Positions 10,178-20,398 of a stretch of 64,000 bases of DNA are shown here, piece by piece. Position numbers and translations under genes: made by a program. How positions within the stretch are numbered: position 1 is the stretch's first letter; each line of letters begins with the position of its first letter. The DNA comes from Arthrobacter sp. OVS8 (lineage in GTDB: Bacteria; Actinomycetota; Actinomycetes; Actinomycetales; Micrococcaceae): contig CP116670.1 in NCBI GenBank assembly GCA_028370155.1, positions 4,111,014 to 4,175,013 on the forward strand. Direction: 5' to 3'. The notes below the pieces were generated by a model, which saw only the letters and a program-made list of their open reading frames with translations, did no database searches and had not been told where the DNA came from.

Positions 10178-11265
10178 CAGAGCTCGGGACGCGTCCGGAC
10201 AAACAAGAGGCCATCGCCGCCCCGCGTGACTACTCCCTCGACATCCTGAGAATCCTGAGCATTTGCGGCGTCGTCGCGATCCACCTCTTTGGGTACGTCC
10301 TGGGGCACTCCGAGCCCCAGTCGCGCAACTGGTGGCTGGCGGCCGGACTGGACATCCCCTTCATCTGGGTTGTCCCGGTGTTCGTGATGATCTCCGGCGC
10401 CCTCCTGCTGGCGCCCCGGAACACGGCCCTGGAGCCAAGGTCTTTCTACCGCAAACGCGCGGTAAGGCTGCTGCCCGCCCTGATCGCGTGGCACCTGATC
10501 TATCTGGTCGGCGTCCGGTGGCTTATGCGCGGCGAAGACCTTTCGCCGGCCAGGGTGGTCCAGCTGCTCCTTGACGGCTCCGTCTTCACCCAGCTGTATT
10601 TTCTGTGGCTGATTCTCGGCCTCTACGCGGTCGCTCCGCTCATCTCGGCCTTCCTGCAGGACGGCGGGCCACGGCGTGCCCAGGCCCTCGCGGCCATCCT
10701 GCTGGGTGCCACGGCCCTGGTGTATATGGTTCCCGGAATCGCCGCGTCACTGGGGTTCGCGCGGCCGATCAGCCTGAACATCTTCACCCACTGGCTGCCC
10801 TACGTCGGCTACTTTGTGGCTGGCCGCGCGCTGAGGGACGTCAGGCTGAGCGGCCGGTCGCTGTTTGTAGCACTGCTGTCAGCCGCCGGCCTGGCGGCGC
10901 TGTGTCTGTGGCAGTACGGACACCGGGGACAGGCGGGCGTGCTGAACGTCGTGTCGCCGGTCAGCTACGTCTCGCTGACCGTCATGATGCTGTCCGTGGC
11001 GGTGTTTCTGTCCGCCACGGCCATATTCCGCCGGATCACGCCGGGACGCGTCACCGGGCGGATGCTGGTCACACTCTCCGGCGCCTCCTTTGGAGTGTTC
11101 CTCGTCCATCTGCTGATCTTCGAGATCATCCGGCTGAACGTGCCGGCGGTCTACGACGGAAAGTCGATTGTGGCGGGTTTCGCCAGCTACGCCGTAACGC
11201 TGGGCCTGAGCTTCGCCGTCGCCGTCCTTGCCTCCCGCATCCGTTTCGTTCGGAACATTTTCTAG
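10174..11265 (+). CDS. Acyltransferase family 3 membrane protein
   Basis: Intact, 363 residues. MTELGTRPDKQEAIAAPRDY is cytosolic, then SLDILRILSICGVVAIHLFG contains the family's R and H signature at the first helix; nine or ten further helices follow. SFYRKRAVRLLPALIAWHL is the second conserved arginine-rich loop. These enzymes O-acylate glycans or lipids across the membrane, for example succinoglycan or peptidoglycan acetylation; the substrate here is presumably the product of the adjacent glycosyltransferases. Coupled to the DUF2304 gene by ATGA. Confidence 0.85.
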   Translation: MTELGTRPDKQEAIAAPRDYSLDILRILSICGVVAIHLFGYVLGHSEPQSRNWWLAAGLDIPFIWVVPVFVMISGALLLAPRNTALEPRSFYRKRAVRLLPALIAWHLIYLVGVRWLMRGEDLSPARVVQLLLDGSVFTQLYFLWLILGLYAVAPLISAFLQDGGPRRAQALAAILLGATALVYMVPGIAASLGFARPISLNIFTHWLPYVGYFVAGRALRDVRLSGRSLFVALLSAAGLAALCLWQYGHRGQAGVLNVVSPVSYVSLTVMMLSVAVFLSATAIFRRITPGRVTGRMLVTLSGASFGVFLVHLLIFEIIRLNVPAVYDGKSIVAGFASYAVTLGLSFAVAVLASRIRFVRNIF

Positions 11266-11344
11266 CCGGGGGCATCCGCGCCCCGGTGCCGGTGGGCGGG
11301 GTCCGGACGTGAGGGGTGGCCTCCCGGTCTGGAATGATGGAGGC

Positions 11345-12490
11345 ATGACAGCCTTGCCCCGACTTCTCATTATTTCGTTCTCACCGATCCGGTCTGACCC
11401 CCGCGTACTCAAGCAGGTGGCGCTCTTCAGCGGGAAGTACCACCTCATCACGTGCGGCTACGGGGATGCACCGGAGGGCGTCGACGAACATTTTGCGTTG
11501 TCGTCGGATGCGGTCGGCTGGCCTTCGGACAGGATCGGACTGCTCGGGCGCCGCTACCGGCGTGCCTACGAAAAAATGTCCGCCGTCCAGCAGGCACGGC
11601 GGCTGCTCACGGGACTTTCCGTCGACGTCGTGCTCGCCAACGATCTGAACACGCTTCCGGTGGCGGTTGACCTGAAGCCGAAGTACGGGGTCCATTCCGA
11701 CCTCCACGAGTTTGCGCCGAAGGAAAAGGACGACGACCTCAAGTGGCGTCTGTTTGTGGCCCCGTTCATGCGGTGGCTTTGCCGCACCTACCTGCCCCAG
11801 GCCCGTTCGCTCACCACCGTGGCTCCCGGCATCGCGGCGCAGTACACCGCAGATTTCGGAGTTGCGGCGCAGGTGGTCACTAACGCGGCTCCCTTCGCGC
11901 CGGGAACGCCGCAGCCCGTCGGGGAGACCATCCGGCTGATCCACAGCGCCGCGGGCCAGCGTTACCGGAAACTGGAAAACCTTATCGAGGCGATGCGCAG
12001 CGCTCCGCCGGGCGTTGAACTGGACATGATCGTGATGCCCAACGAGCCGGACTACGTCGCCGAACTGAAGCAGGCGGCGGCTGACGTCCCGGCCGTGCGT
12101 TTCCGCGATCCCGTGCCGTACGCCGAACTGGTGCAGACCCTGAGCGGCTATGACGTCTCGCTGGTGTTTCTCCCGCCGACGAACTTCAACATGGAGAACG
12201 CCCTGCCCAACAAGTTCTTCGAGGCGGTGCAGGCCCGGCTGGGAGTTGTTGTTGGGCCCTCGCCCTCGATGGTGGAAATCGTCAAGGAATACGGCTTCGG
12301 CACCGTCACCCCGGACTTCTCACCGTCCGCGCTGGCTGCGACGATCCAGTCGCTGGACCGCGAGCAGATCATGGAGTGGAAGCGGGCGGCGGACCGTGCC
12401 GCGGGACCGCTGGCGGCGGAGTCGCAGGTGAAGATCTGGGAAGCAGCGATCCGCGACCTGCTGCCTGCCGCGGAGTCCGCGGCCTCCTGA
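11345..12490 (+). CDS. Glycosyltransferase, GT-B fold
   Basis: Intact, 381 residues from ATG 11345 (MTALPRLLIISFSPIRSDPR); an upstream in-frame extension lacks coding character. Key segments: RVLKQVALFSGKYHLITCGYG, VDVVLANDLNTLPVA (acceptor domain), GVHSDLHEFAPKE, SLTTVAPGIAAQYT, LIHSAAGQRYRKLENLIEAM, and in the donor domain NALPNKFFEAVQARLGVVVG, with the family glutamate. Seventy-nine bases separate it from the acyltransferase gene, so it may have its own promoter (TGGAATGAT lies just upstream of the start). Function: sugar transfer in a surface glycan pathway (inference from family). Confidence 0.8.
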   Translation: MTALPRLLIISFSPIRSDPRVLKQVALFSGKYHLITCGYGDAPEGVDEHFALSSDAVGWPSDRIGLLGRRYRRAYEKMSAVQQARRLLTGLSVDVVLANDLNTLPVAVDLKPKYGVHSDLHEFAPKEKDDDLKWRLFVAPFMRWLCRTYLPQARSLTTVAPGIAAQYTADFGVAAQVVTNAAPFAPGTPQPVGETIRLIHSAAGQRYRKLENLIEAMRSAPPGVELDMIVMPNEPDYVAELKQAAADVPAVRFRDPVPYAELVQTLSGYDVSLVFLPPTNFNMENALPNKFFEAVQARLGVVVGPSPSMVEIVKEYGFGTVTPDFSPSALAATIQSLDREQIMEWKRAADRAAGPLAAESQVKIWEAAIRDLLPAAESAAS

Positions 12491-12537
12491 GCCTCGGCTG
12501 GTGCCCGGGCGCCCGGGCCCGGGCGCGCTGACCCTGC

Positions 12538-15233
12538 TTAGGGCAGCGTGCCCGCCTGCGTTGCCGGCCGATAGCCGCTGTTGCGCCCGGGCGCCCCGGC
12601 ATAGAACCACAGGCTTCCGTTCCGGTTCACAGCTGCCAGGTCCGGGTGCGCGTCCCCGTTGAGCTTGCCCGCCCCCAGCAGGATGGAGTAGGCATTCCAA
12701 CCGGAGGTGCCGATCTTCTGCCCGGTGCGGTAGCCGGGGCTGGTGCCCGAGACCTTCCCGGTTCCCGCATAGAACCAGAAGGTTCCATCGGGACGTATCC
12801 CGGCGAGGTCGTTGATTCCGTCGCCGTCAAGATCCTCGACGCCGGCGACGGAATGGAAGCTTGACCACCCGGATCCAACCTTGACGGCGGGGAGTACCCC
12901 TCATCGGTGGCGGACACCTTCCCGGTGCCGTGGTAGAACCAGAGGGAGCCGTCCGGGCGGATGCCGGCCAGGTCGTTTTTGCCGTCTTTGTCGAAGTCAC
13001 GGGTCGCGATGAGCTTGCTGTAGACGTTCCAGCCTGTGCCCACCTTCCGGCCGGCGGAGTAGCCTTCACGGCCGGCGGACAGGTCCCCGGTGCCTGCATA
13101 AAACCAGAGACTTCCGTCGGGCCTGACGGCGAGGAGATCGCTTTTGCCGTCGCCGTTGATGTCGCCTGTGCCAACGAGCTTGGTGTAGGCGTGCCAGCCG
13201 GTCCCGATCTGGCGGCCGGCAGCGTAGCCATTGGTCCCGGTTGAGGCGTAGAACCAGAGGGCACCGTTCTTGGCCACTGCCAGGAGGTCCGGCCGCTTGT
13301 CCCCGTTGAAGTCCTGAACGGACTCCACGATGGTGAAGTTGTTCCAGCTGGAGGTGCCGATGTTGACGGCCGGCTTGTAGCGGCTTCGTTCATGCCGGTT
13401 CCGGCGTAGAAGAGCAATGCGTTGTCACGACGGCGGGTCAGCAGGTCCGACTTGCCGTCGCCGTTGAGGTCCCCGGCCCCCAGCACGTCCAGGAAATTGT
13501 TCCAGCCCGAGGTGCCGATCCGGGTGCCCGGGGCGTAGCCCGGATTTGTCGCAGAGACAGTGCCCGTTCCGTCGTAGAACCACAGGCTGCCGTCGGTTTT
13601 CGTGGCGAGCAGATCATTGGTCGGTTTGCCGCCGAAGTTCCGGACGCCGACGATGCTTGTGTACGCCTCCCAGCCCGACGAGCCGATCTTTAGTGCCGGA
13701 GCGTGGCCGCTCTGCGTCGAGGACACGGTTCGTGTGCCGGCGAAGAACCACAGCGTCCCGTCCTTCTTGGAAGCGACGAGGTCGTTCCTGCCGTCGCCGT
13801 TGAAGTCCCTGACGCCCGCGACCTGGCTGAAGGCGCTCCAGTTGGTCGTGCCCATCTTGATGGCCGAAGCATAGCCTTGGCTGCCGGCACCAACCGTCCC
13901 TGTTCCCGCATAGAACCACATGGAGCCGTCCGGTTTGATGGCGGTGAAATCGTTCCTGCCGTCGCCGTTTAAATCTCCGACGCCGACGATGCGTGAGTAG
14001 ATTCGCCAGCCGGTGCCGATGCGGACAGGGCTCGTGAAGCCGCCCTGGCCGTTGCCGGGGTAGAACCAGAGCGCGCCATCGGCGCGGACGCTCAGCAGAT
14101 CGTTGCGTCCGTCGCCGTTGAAGTCGTCCACCGGGGTGTTCAGGCTGGCGCCGGAGTTTGAGGCGAAGCGCCGCAGTCCTTCGTAGTCGCCGTTCCAGAC
14201 GTTGGAGTCGCCGGCGAACGGGCCGGACTCGCTGTACTGCCAGAAGGAGTAGGAGCTCCAGCTCGAGGGCAGCGGGCCGGCGTAGTTGCTGGCCGAGCTC
14301 GGCCAATAGGCGGTCCACAGGGGTAGTCGCCGAAACCCGCGGCGTCGGCCATGCAGTACTTCCACCAGGAGGTGTTCGTGTAGATCACCGGGAGCCGCCC
14401 GGTCAGCGCTTTCATGGTGTTTCCGAACTCACGCACCCAGTTCGCCAGCTGGCTTGGAGACCGGTCGTAGCAGCTGTTGCCTTGGTAGTACCCGTCGATC
14501 GTTTGCCCGGCGTACGGGTTGGCCTCGAAGTCGAGCACCGGTGGGAGCGTGTAACCGTCCGCGGTCCAGCCCCTCCGTTCTGTACAAAAATCCTGGCCTG
14601 GTCCGCCCCCGACGACGCCAGCGGGTTGGCGAAGTGGTAGGCGCCCCGGATCATGCCCACCTGGCGGGCACCTTTGTATTGTGCAGCGAAGGTAGAGCTC
14701 GTGTAGTAGTTGCCTTCCGTAGCCTTCACGTAGGCGAAGCGTGCCCCCAGGTTCCACTGAGTCTGCCAGTTGACGTCCGCCTGCCACTTGCTGACGTCCA
14801 GGCCTTTGACGCCAAAAGTGGGTGACCATGTTCCCTCGGTCGCCGGCGCTGACTCGGTCCGGGCCGCGCGCCCCGCCTTGAGGCTTTGGCCCATCTCGGC
14901 GCCCGCCGGCCCGGCGGCCGCTGCCATGGCGTCCCGGTAGCTTGTGGTGGTTGGCGCGGGAGCTGGAGACGCTTCCGTGACGGCGGCCGGAGGTGTCGCC
15001 GTCGGAGAGGGAGCCGCCGTCGGGGCGGGAGAGGGAACCGCCGTCGACGTCGGGGCCGGAGCGGGTGCCGCCGTCGGCGCTGCGCTGCCTGCAGAGGGCG
15101 ACGGCGTGGGGGCCGGCGCGGTGGCGACCGCCGGTGCCGGAAGGCCCACCACGGAGACGGTGGCCACAACCAGGGCTGCCAGGGATTTGACCAGCGATGT
15201 GCGTCGTTTTGCCAGGGGCGCGTTCGGCTTCAT
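12538..15233 (-). CDS. Secreted GH25 muramidase with ten FG-GAP-like repeats
   Basis: About 899 residues after restoring four missing bases (near 14570, 14318, 13385, 12885). Order: signal peptide with a basic start (MKPNAPLAKRRTSLVKSLAA) and hydrophobic core; a long Pro/Thr/Ala/Ser linker; a GH25 lysozyme domain with GLDVSKWQADVNW, AYVKATEGNYY and the catalytic DFE in PPVLDFEANPYAG; then ten repeats of about 45-60 residues patterned DFNGDGRNDLLSVRADGALW. The D-x-N-G-D-G loops are calcium-type beta-propeller blades, as used for wall or glycan attachment. The enzyme would cleave the N-acetylmuramic-N-acetylglucosamine bond outside the cell. Start chosen at ATG 15233 because CCGGAGAG sits 5 to 8 bases upstream. 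Divergent from galE. Confidence 0.85.
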
Positions 15234-15241
15234 GTGTCTCT

Positions 15242-15263
15242 CCGGAGCAACGACGCGCTCCGG
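15242..15263 (-). promoter_or_regulatory. Hairpin sequestering the GH25 gene RBS
   Basis: Perfect 7-bp inverted repeat, CCGGAGC (15257-15263 in mRNA sense) with GCTCCGG (15242-15248), loop of eight bases. The 3' arm runs straight into the ribosome-binding sequence CCGGAGAG, 8 bases before the start codon, so folding would occlude the RBS. No T-run follows, so it is not an ordinary terminator. A second imperfect stem lies at about 15287-15312. Confidence 0.5.
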
Positions 15264-15452
15264 AAAACACGTCATCTAGTTCACGATGACCGGTGGTCCG
15301 CTCAGCGGACACCGAAAAGTCAATATCGGTGGGTCTTGACGCGGCCACGGTAGCACCGGCATGTCAGTGATGCCAGAGTTGCCAGTGTTAACTGTGTGAC
15401 TTGTGATCATTCCGTTGTGCGCCCGCCGCGCTGCGACCACGGCGAAGCAACT

Positions 15453-15458
15453 TAGACT
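15453..15458 (+). promoter_or_regulatory. Leaderless -10 box of galE (TAGACT)
   Basis: TAGACT ends 7 bases before the galE ATG, placing the predicted transcription start at or one base from the A of ATG. No Shine-Dalgarno sequence is present, consistent with leaderless translation common in actinobacteria. Confidence 0.6.
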
Positions 15459-15465
15459 GGAACCC

Positions 15466-16507
15466 ATGAAGGTATTGGTTACCGGCGGCGCCGGCTACAT
15501 CGGATCCCATACGGCGCTTTGTCTCCTCGAGGAGGGGCACGACGTTGTAGTCCTCGACAACTTGATGAACTCCAACCAGGAATCCCTTCGCCGGGTGGAG
15601 GAGCTCACGGGCAGGAAAGTGGACTTCCGCGAGGTCGATTTGCTCGACGCCGCGGGTGTCGACGCGGTTTTCGCCGAGGGCGGCTTTGATGCGGTGATCC
15701 ACTTCGCCGGGCTGAAGGCCGTCGGGGAATCGGTGGAGAAACCGCTCTGGTACTACCAGAACAACGTGGTGGGCACCCTGAACCTGCTGCACAGCATGGA
15801 CGCCGCGGGCGTCCGCCGTCTGGTCTTCAGCTCCTCGGCCACCGTCTACGGCGCGTCGGAGGAGGTGCCGCTCATCGAGAAGGCCCCCTGGACGCCACGA
15901 ACCCGTACGGCCGCACCAAGGAACAGATCGAGGACATCCTCACGGATGTGGGTGCCGCAGACCCGCGCTGGAGCATCGCGCTGCTGCGCTACTTCAACCC
16001 GGTGGGAGCCCACGAGTCCGGTCTGATCGGCGAGGACCCCGCGGCATCCCCAACAACCTGCTGCCGTTCGTGGCCCAGGTGGCCGTGGGGCGCCGCGAGA
16101 AGGTCATGGTGTTCGGCAATGACTACCCGACGCCGGACGGCACCGGTGTGCGCGACTACATCCACGTGATGGACCTCGCTGCCGGGCACCTGGCCGCGCT
16201 GGGTTATCTGCGCGACAAGGCCGGGGTGTTCCGCTGGAACCTCGGCACCGGCCGCGGTTCCTCCGTGCTGGAGGTCATCGAGGCGTTCGGCAAGGCCGCC
16301 GGCCACGCCGTGCCCTATGAATTCGCCCCGCGCCGCCCCGGCGACGCGGCGGTCAGCTACGCCGATCCCTCCGCCGCGCTCGCCGACCTGGGCTGGTCCG
16401 CGCACCGGAACCTGGCGCAGATGTGCGAGGACCACTGGCGCTGGCAGAGCAGGAACCCTCAGGGCTACGCCGCAGCTCCCGAAACTGCGGGGGTAACGGC
16501 GAAGTAG
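15466..16507 (+). CDS. galE: UDP-glucose 4-epimerase
   Basis: Starts MKVLVTGGAGYIGSHTALCL, the NAD-binding GxxGxxG of short-chain dehydrogenase epimerases; HFAGLKAVGESVEKP and the catalytic region SSSATVYG (S/T) with NPYGRTKEQIED (YxxxK) follow; later RYFNPVGAHESGLIGEDP and VRDYIHVMDLA are diagnostic for GalE. Interconverts UDP-glucose and UDP-galactose in the cytosol and would feed the glycan locus upstream. 347 residues after restoring one C near 15885 (C6 read as C5) and one C near 16035. It lies divergent from the GH25 gene and 140 bp before the Tad operon. Confidence 0.93.
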
Positions 16508-16651
16508 CGCGCCGGGCAGCGGCGCCCGCCGTCGGGCGCGGCGCCGCTGCCGGCAGCTTATCCACAAACGACGGCGGGCACCCTTGCCCGCGCGCCCCTG
16601 CTCCTTTAGCTTTAACCAATTGCAGCGCCCGGGGACAGGGCGGCAGTCATA

Positions 16652-17886
16652 TTGGGGGCCATCGTGGAGGCTGTGCGCATTGTCGAGGACGAAGTCCGCG
16701 AGTTGATCCGCCGGCGCGGCCTTGACCCCTCGAGGCAGGCCGGTGAAGTCCGGCGCCTCGTGGAGGCGGCGGTCATGGATTACGATGAGCGGGCCCTGCT
16801 GGCGCCCTCCCGCCCATCGGTCCGCTGGAGACCGCCCGGAGGTTCGTCTTCGACGCCGTGGCCGGGTTCGGTGCCCTGCAGCCCCTTCTCGACGACCCCG
16901 CCATCGAGGAAATCTGGCTCAACGCTCCCAACGAGGTCTACGTAGCTCGGAACGGCGAATCCGAGCTGACCTCGGTCTCACTCACGGACCAGCAGGTCCG
17001 GGACCTCGTGGAACGGATGCTCAAGAGTTCCGGGCGCCGCCTCGACATGTCGTCCCCGTTTGTGGATGCCGCGCTGCCGGACGGTTCCCGCCTCCACGTG
17101 GTCATTCCGGACGTCACGCGGCGCCACTGGGCCATCAACATCCGCAAATTCGTCGTGAGGGCGAGCCGGCTCGAACATCTCGTGGAGCTGGGCACGCTGA
17201 CGCCCCAGGCTGCCCGGTTCCTCGGCGCGGCCGTGGCCAGCGGCCTGAACATCCTGGTCTCCGGCGCAACCCAGGCCGGCAAAACCACAATGCTCAACTG
17301 CCTGGCCGCGAGCATCGGAACCCGCGAGCGCGTCATCACCGTCGAGGAGATCTTCGAGCTGCAGTTTCCGTTGCGGGACCTAGTGGGGCTGCAGTGCCGG
17401 CAGCCAAACCTGGAAGGCGAAGGCGAAATTCCCATGCGCCGGCTGGTCAAGGAGGCGCTGCGCATGCGCCCCGACCGGTTGGTGGTGGGCGAGGTCCGGG
17501 AAGCCGAGAGCCTGGACATGCTGATCGCGTTAAATTCGGGACTTCCGGGGATGTGCACGGTCCATGCGAATTCGGCCCACGACGCCGTCACGAAGATCTG
17601 CACCCTCCCGTTGCTGGCAGGCGAGAACATCTCCAGCGCCTTCGTGGTGCCGACGGTCGCTTCCTGCATCGACCTCGTGGTCCACTGCGCCCGGCATGCC
17701 AGCGGACGCCGGGAGGTGACAGAGATCCTGTCGTTGGGCCGACGGGTGGAAAACGGCATCATCGAGTCGTCCATGGTCTTCGCCCTCACGGACGGACAGC
17801 TGCAACCGAGGGCCAACTCGATGCCGTCGGCGGAGAAGTTCGCCCGTGCGGGTTACGATGTCGCAGGTCTGCTGGAGCCGCGCTGA
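16652..17886 (+). CDS. tadA: Tad/Flp pilus secretion ATPase (TadA/CpaF)
   Basis: About 411 residues, with one base missing near 16810. Contains the CpaF N-domain (LQPLLDDPAIEEIWLNAPNE), VERMLKSSGRRLDMSSPFVD, Walker A GATQAGKTTML, Asp box VITVEEIFELQF, Walker B LVVGEVREAESLDML and the His box CTVHANSAHDAV. This type II/IV secretion ATPase powers assembly of Flp-type pili at the inner face of the membrane. Starts at TTG 16652 or an in-frame GTG just downstream; GAGG-like RBS signals are weak. The stop overlaps the tadB start (TGATG). No tadZ or prepilin peptidase gene is beside it; galE is upstream. Confidence 0.9.
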
Positions 17887-18738
17887 TGGCGGCGATGTTC
17901 GGCATGCTCGCCGGCGCGGGTCTCCTGCTGATCTGGTGGTCCGCGTGGGAGCAGCCCGCGAAGGCCAGGCCCGGCCGGCGGCGCAGCCGTCTCGAGGACC
18001 TGCTGCGGACCGCGGGAATCGAAAAGGTCAGCGCCCCCGGCCTGCTGGCAAGCTGCGTCGGCGTCGGCGTGTTCACCACACTCGTGTTCTTCGCCGTGAC
18101 CAGGTCGTGGCCCATCGCGTGCTGTTTTGGCCTGTTTGGGGGCTGGCTGCCCATGGCTATCGTGAAATGGCGTGCGCGGAAGCGCGCCGCTGTGCTGCGC
18201 CAGCTCTGGCCCGACGTCGTCGATCACCTGCGGTCGGCCATCCGGGCCGGTCTCTCCTGCCGGAAGCTCTCATCCAGTTGGGCGATAAGGGCCCGGAGGA
18301 ACTCCGCCACGTGTTCCGCGATTTTGGTTCCGACTACCGCTCGGGAGGGCAGTTCGATCCCTCACTCACGCGGCTGAAGGACCGTCTGGCGGATCCCGTG
18401 GCCGACCGGATCGTCGAGGCACTCCGGCTGACCAGGGAAGTGGGCGGCTCGGATCTCGGCCGGCTGTTGGGGACCCTGGCGGAATTCCTCCGGGAGAGTG
18501 CACGCACCAGAAGCGAACTGGAAGCGCGGCAGTCCTGGACCGTCAACGCCGCCCGGCTCGCGGTCGCCGCGCCCTGGATCGTCCTGGTGCTGCTGGCAAG
18601 CCGCCCGAAGCAGTGGCCGCTTACAACACCCCGGTCGGCACCGCCGTCCTGCTGGGCGGACTGGCGGTCTCCCTGATTTCCTATGCAGTCATGCTGCGCA
18701 TCGGGGCGCTGCCGGAAGACGAGAGGGTGCTCCGGTGA
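17886..18738 (+). CDS. tadB: Tad pilus membrane protein TadB
   Basis: About 284 residues after restoring two bases (near 18260 and 18600). N-terminal helix MFGMLAGAGLLLIWWSAWEQ, a pair of helices around SCVGVGVFTTLVFFAVTRSW and CCFGLFGGWLPMAIV, then the cytosolic T2SSF domain: LRQLWPDVVDHLRSAIRAGL, VADRIVEALRLTREVGGSDL and LGTLAEFLRE, ending in two helices. TadB and TadC form the inner-membrane platform worked by TadA. Overlaps tadA by one base and tadC by GTGA, so one operon. Confidence 0.88.
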
Positions 18739-19674
18739 CCGGGCTGATGGCCGCCGCAGTGGCCTGTGGAGTGGTCCTTGGCAGCGGTGCCTGGTTGTTG
18801 CTGGTCAGGCTGCCGTTTATGCGGCCGACGACGTTTGTTGACCGCATCGCACCGCAGTTGAAGTCCCACAACCTGGAATCCCGGCTCCTGCGTACGGTGC
18901 CGGGAAACATCACACCGTTCGGACCCCTGGAACGGATCCTGCGGCCGGTCATCGGCGATGCCGTGACATGGCTGGGGAGGCTGAATCCCGGATCCATGGC
19001 CTTGAGCCGCCGGCTGGCAAGGGCCGGAACTGACAAGTCGCCGGCCGATTTCCGGGCAGAACAGCTGCTGTGGGGCGCGGGCGGTTTTGTCGCCGCGGTC
19101 GGAGCCGTCGTGCTTTTCGGCGCCGCCGGACGGTTCAGCCCCTTCTGGCCGTCGTGCTGGTGCTCGGCAGCGCGGCCGGCGGCTTTATGTTGCGCGATTA
19201 CCTGCTGGGCGCCCAGGTCCGGAGGCGGGAAGCGCGCATGATGGCGGAGTTCCCCAGCATCGCCGAGCTTATGGCGCTCGCCGTCAGCGCCGGTGAGAGC
19301 GCCACCGGCGCGCTGGACCGGGTGTGCCGCAGCGCCCGGGGCGAGCTGTCCAAGGACTTCACGCGCGTCCTGGCGGAGACCAGGGCCGGGAAACCGCTCG
19401 TGGAAGCCCTGCAGGAGTTCTCGTCACGGACGGAGCTCGGACCGCTGCTCCGCTTCGTGGACGGGCTGATCGTGGCAGTGGAGCGGGGACGCCCCTCGCT
19501 GATGTGCTGCGGGCCCAGGCCCAGGACGTCCGCGATACGGCAAAGCGCGAGCTCATGGAGTCGGCCGGGAAGAAGGAAATCGGCATGATGGTTCCCGTCG
19601 TCTTCGGCGTCCTGCCATTGACGGTCGTGTTCGCCGTCTTCCCCGGCCTGGCCGCCATCAGCATGGGGTTGTAG
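18735..19674 (+). CDS. tadC: Tad pilus membrane protein TadC
   Basis: About 313 residues, GTG start in the GTGA overlap with tadB. Two bases are missing (near 19140 and 19490). N-terminal helix AAAVACGVVLGSGAWLLLVR, central helices around GFVAAVGAVVLFGAAGR, T2SSF domain AEFPSIAELMALAVSAGES with ALDRVCRSARGELSKDF and GKPLVEALQEFSSRTELGPL, and C-terminal helix MMVPVVFGVLPLTVVFAVFP. Partner of TadB in the pilus platform. A 76-base gap to the next gene contains a TATAGG box, so the pilin part may be expressed at a different level. Confidence 0.88.
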
Positions 19675-19750
19675 AGCGCGGGGGTATAGGGAACCGGTAC
19701 CGCACGGAAGCAGCAGGCAGTAAACCGAACCACCGACCAAAGGGAGAACA

Positions 19751-19996
19751 GTGAAACAGATCCTGAACCGCATGGCGCTGGTGCTCTGCACCATCAACCT
19801 CGTGCCCGGGCAGGCGCAGGCGCACGCCACCGGACCGCAGTCCGAACGGCCCGGCGATCACCGCGAGCGGGGCGACGTGCCGGGCTGGGTGATGATCACC
19901 CTGATGTCGGCCGTCCTCGTCGCCGCCCTCCTCGCGCTCGCCGGCCCGGCGCTTGAAGGACTCTTCAACCAGGCCATGGACAAGGTGGGGCAGTAA
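19751..19996 (+). CDS. Small membrane peptide of Tad locus, Flp-pilin-like
   Basis: Intact, 81 residues, GTG start with AAGGGAG 7 bases upstream. A signal-like N-terminus (LNRMALVLCTINLVPGQAQA), a short charged stretch (SERPGDHRERGDVPGW) and then a single helix VMITLMSAVLVAALLALAGP with a polar tail. The position between tadC and the TadE-like genes and the helix after a small charged leader suggest the major Flp-type pilin, but the canonical G/E cleavage signature is not clear. An alternative is an accessory subunit. A TATAGG box at 19685-19690 is the likely promoter. Confidence 0.6.
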   Translation: MKQILNRMALVLCTINLVPGQAQAHATGPQSERPGDHRERGDVPGWVMITLMSAVLVAALLALAGPALEGLFNQAMDKVGQ

Positions 19997-19999
19997 CAC

Positions 20000-20398
20000 G
20001 TGCGGGTCCCCGCCGCGCGCCGGGGCAGGCCGGACGAGCGCGGTTCGGCGGTGGTGGACTTCGTCCTTGTGGGCGGACTCCTGACGCTGTTCTTCCTCGC
20101 CATCATCCAGCTCACCCTGGTTCTCCATGTCCGGAACACCCTGATCGACGCCGCGGCGTCGGGCGCCAGATACGGCACCCTCGCGGACCGCGGGGCCGGC
20201 GATGCCAGGGACCGGACCGCGCAGCTGATCGGGGTGGCGCTCAACCCTGACTTCGCCACCGACGTGACCACGGGCGAAGCCACGTACCAGGGAATCCGGA
20301 CCCTGGAAGTCACGGTCCGCGCGCCGTTGCCCGTCATCGGGCTGATCGGTCCCCGCGCCGTCCTGGAGGTGAAGGGGCATGCGGCCATCCAGCCCTGA
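20000..20398 (+). CDS. TadE-like pseudopilin
   Basis: Intact, 132 residues from GTG 20000, three bases after the preceding stop. The N-terminal region DERGSAVVDFVLVGGLLTLF is the TadE pattern: charged segment, G-S-A-V-V-(D/E)-F, then a hydrophobic helix. The rest is a small extracytoplasmic domain (VLHVRNTLIDAAASGARYGT) with strands. TadE-like proteins are processed like prepilins and help pilus assembly. The 3' end overlaps the next start by 20 bases. Confidence 0.85.
   Translation: MRVPAARRGRPDERGSAVVDFVLVGGLLTLFFLAIIQLTLVLHVRNTLIDAAASGARYGTLADRGAGDARDRTAQLIGVALNPDFATDVTTGEATYQGIRTLEVTVRAPLPVIGLIGPRAVLEVKGHAAIQP

Noticed and set aside
12538..14160. Tandem DNA repeat array or CRISPR-like array
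   Set aside because: The periodicity is at the protein level (FG-GAP-like blades); DNA units vary and there are no spacers.
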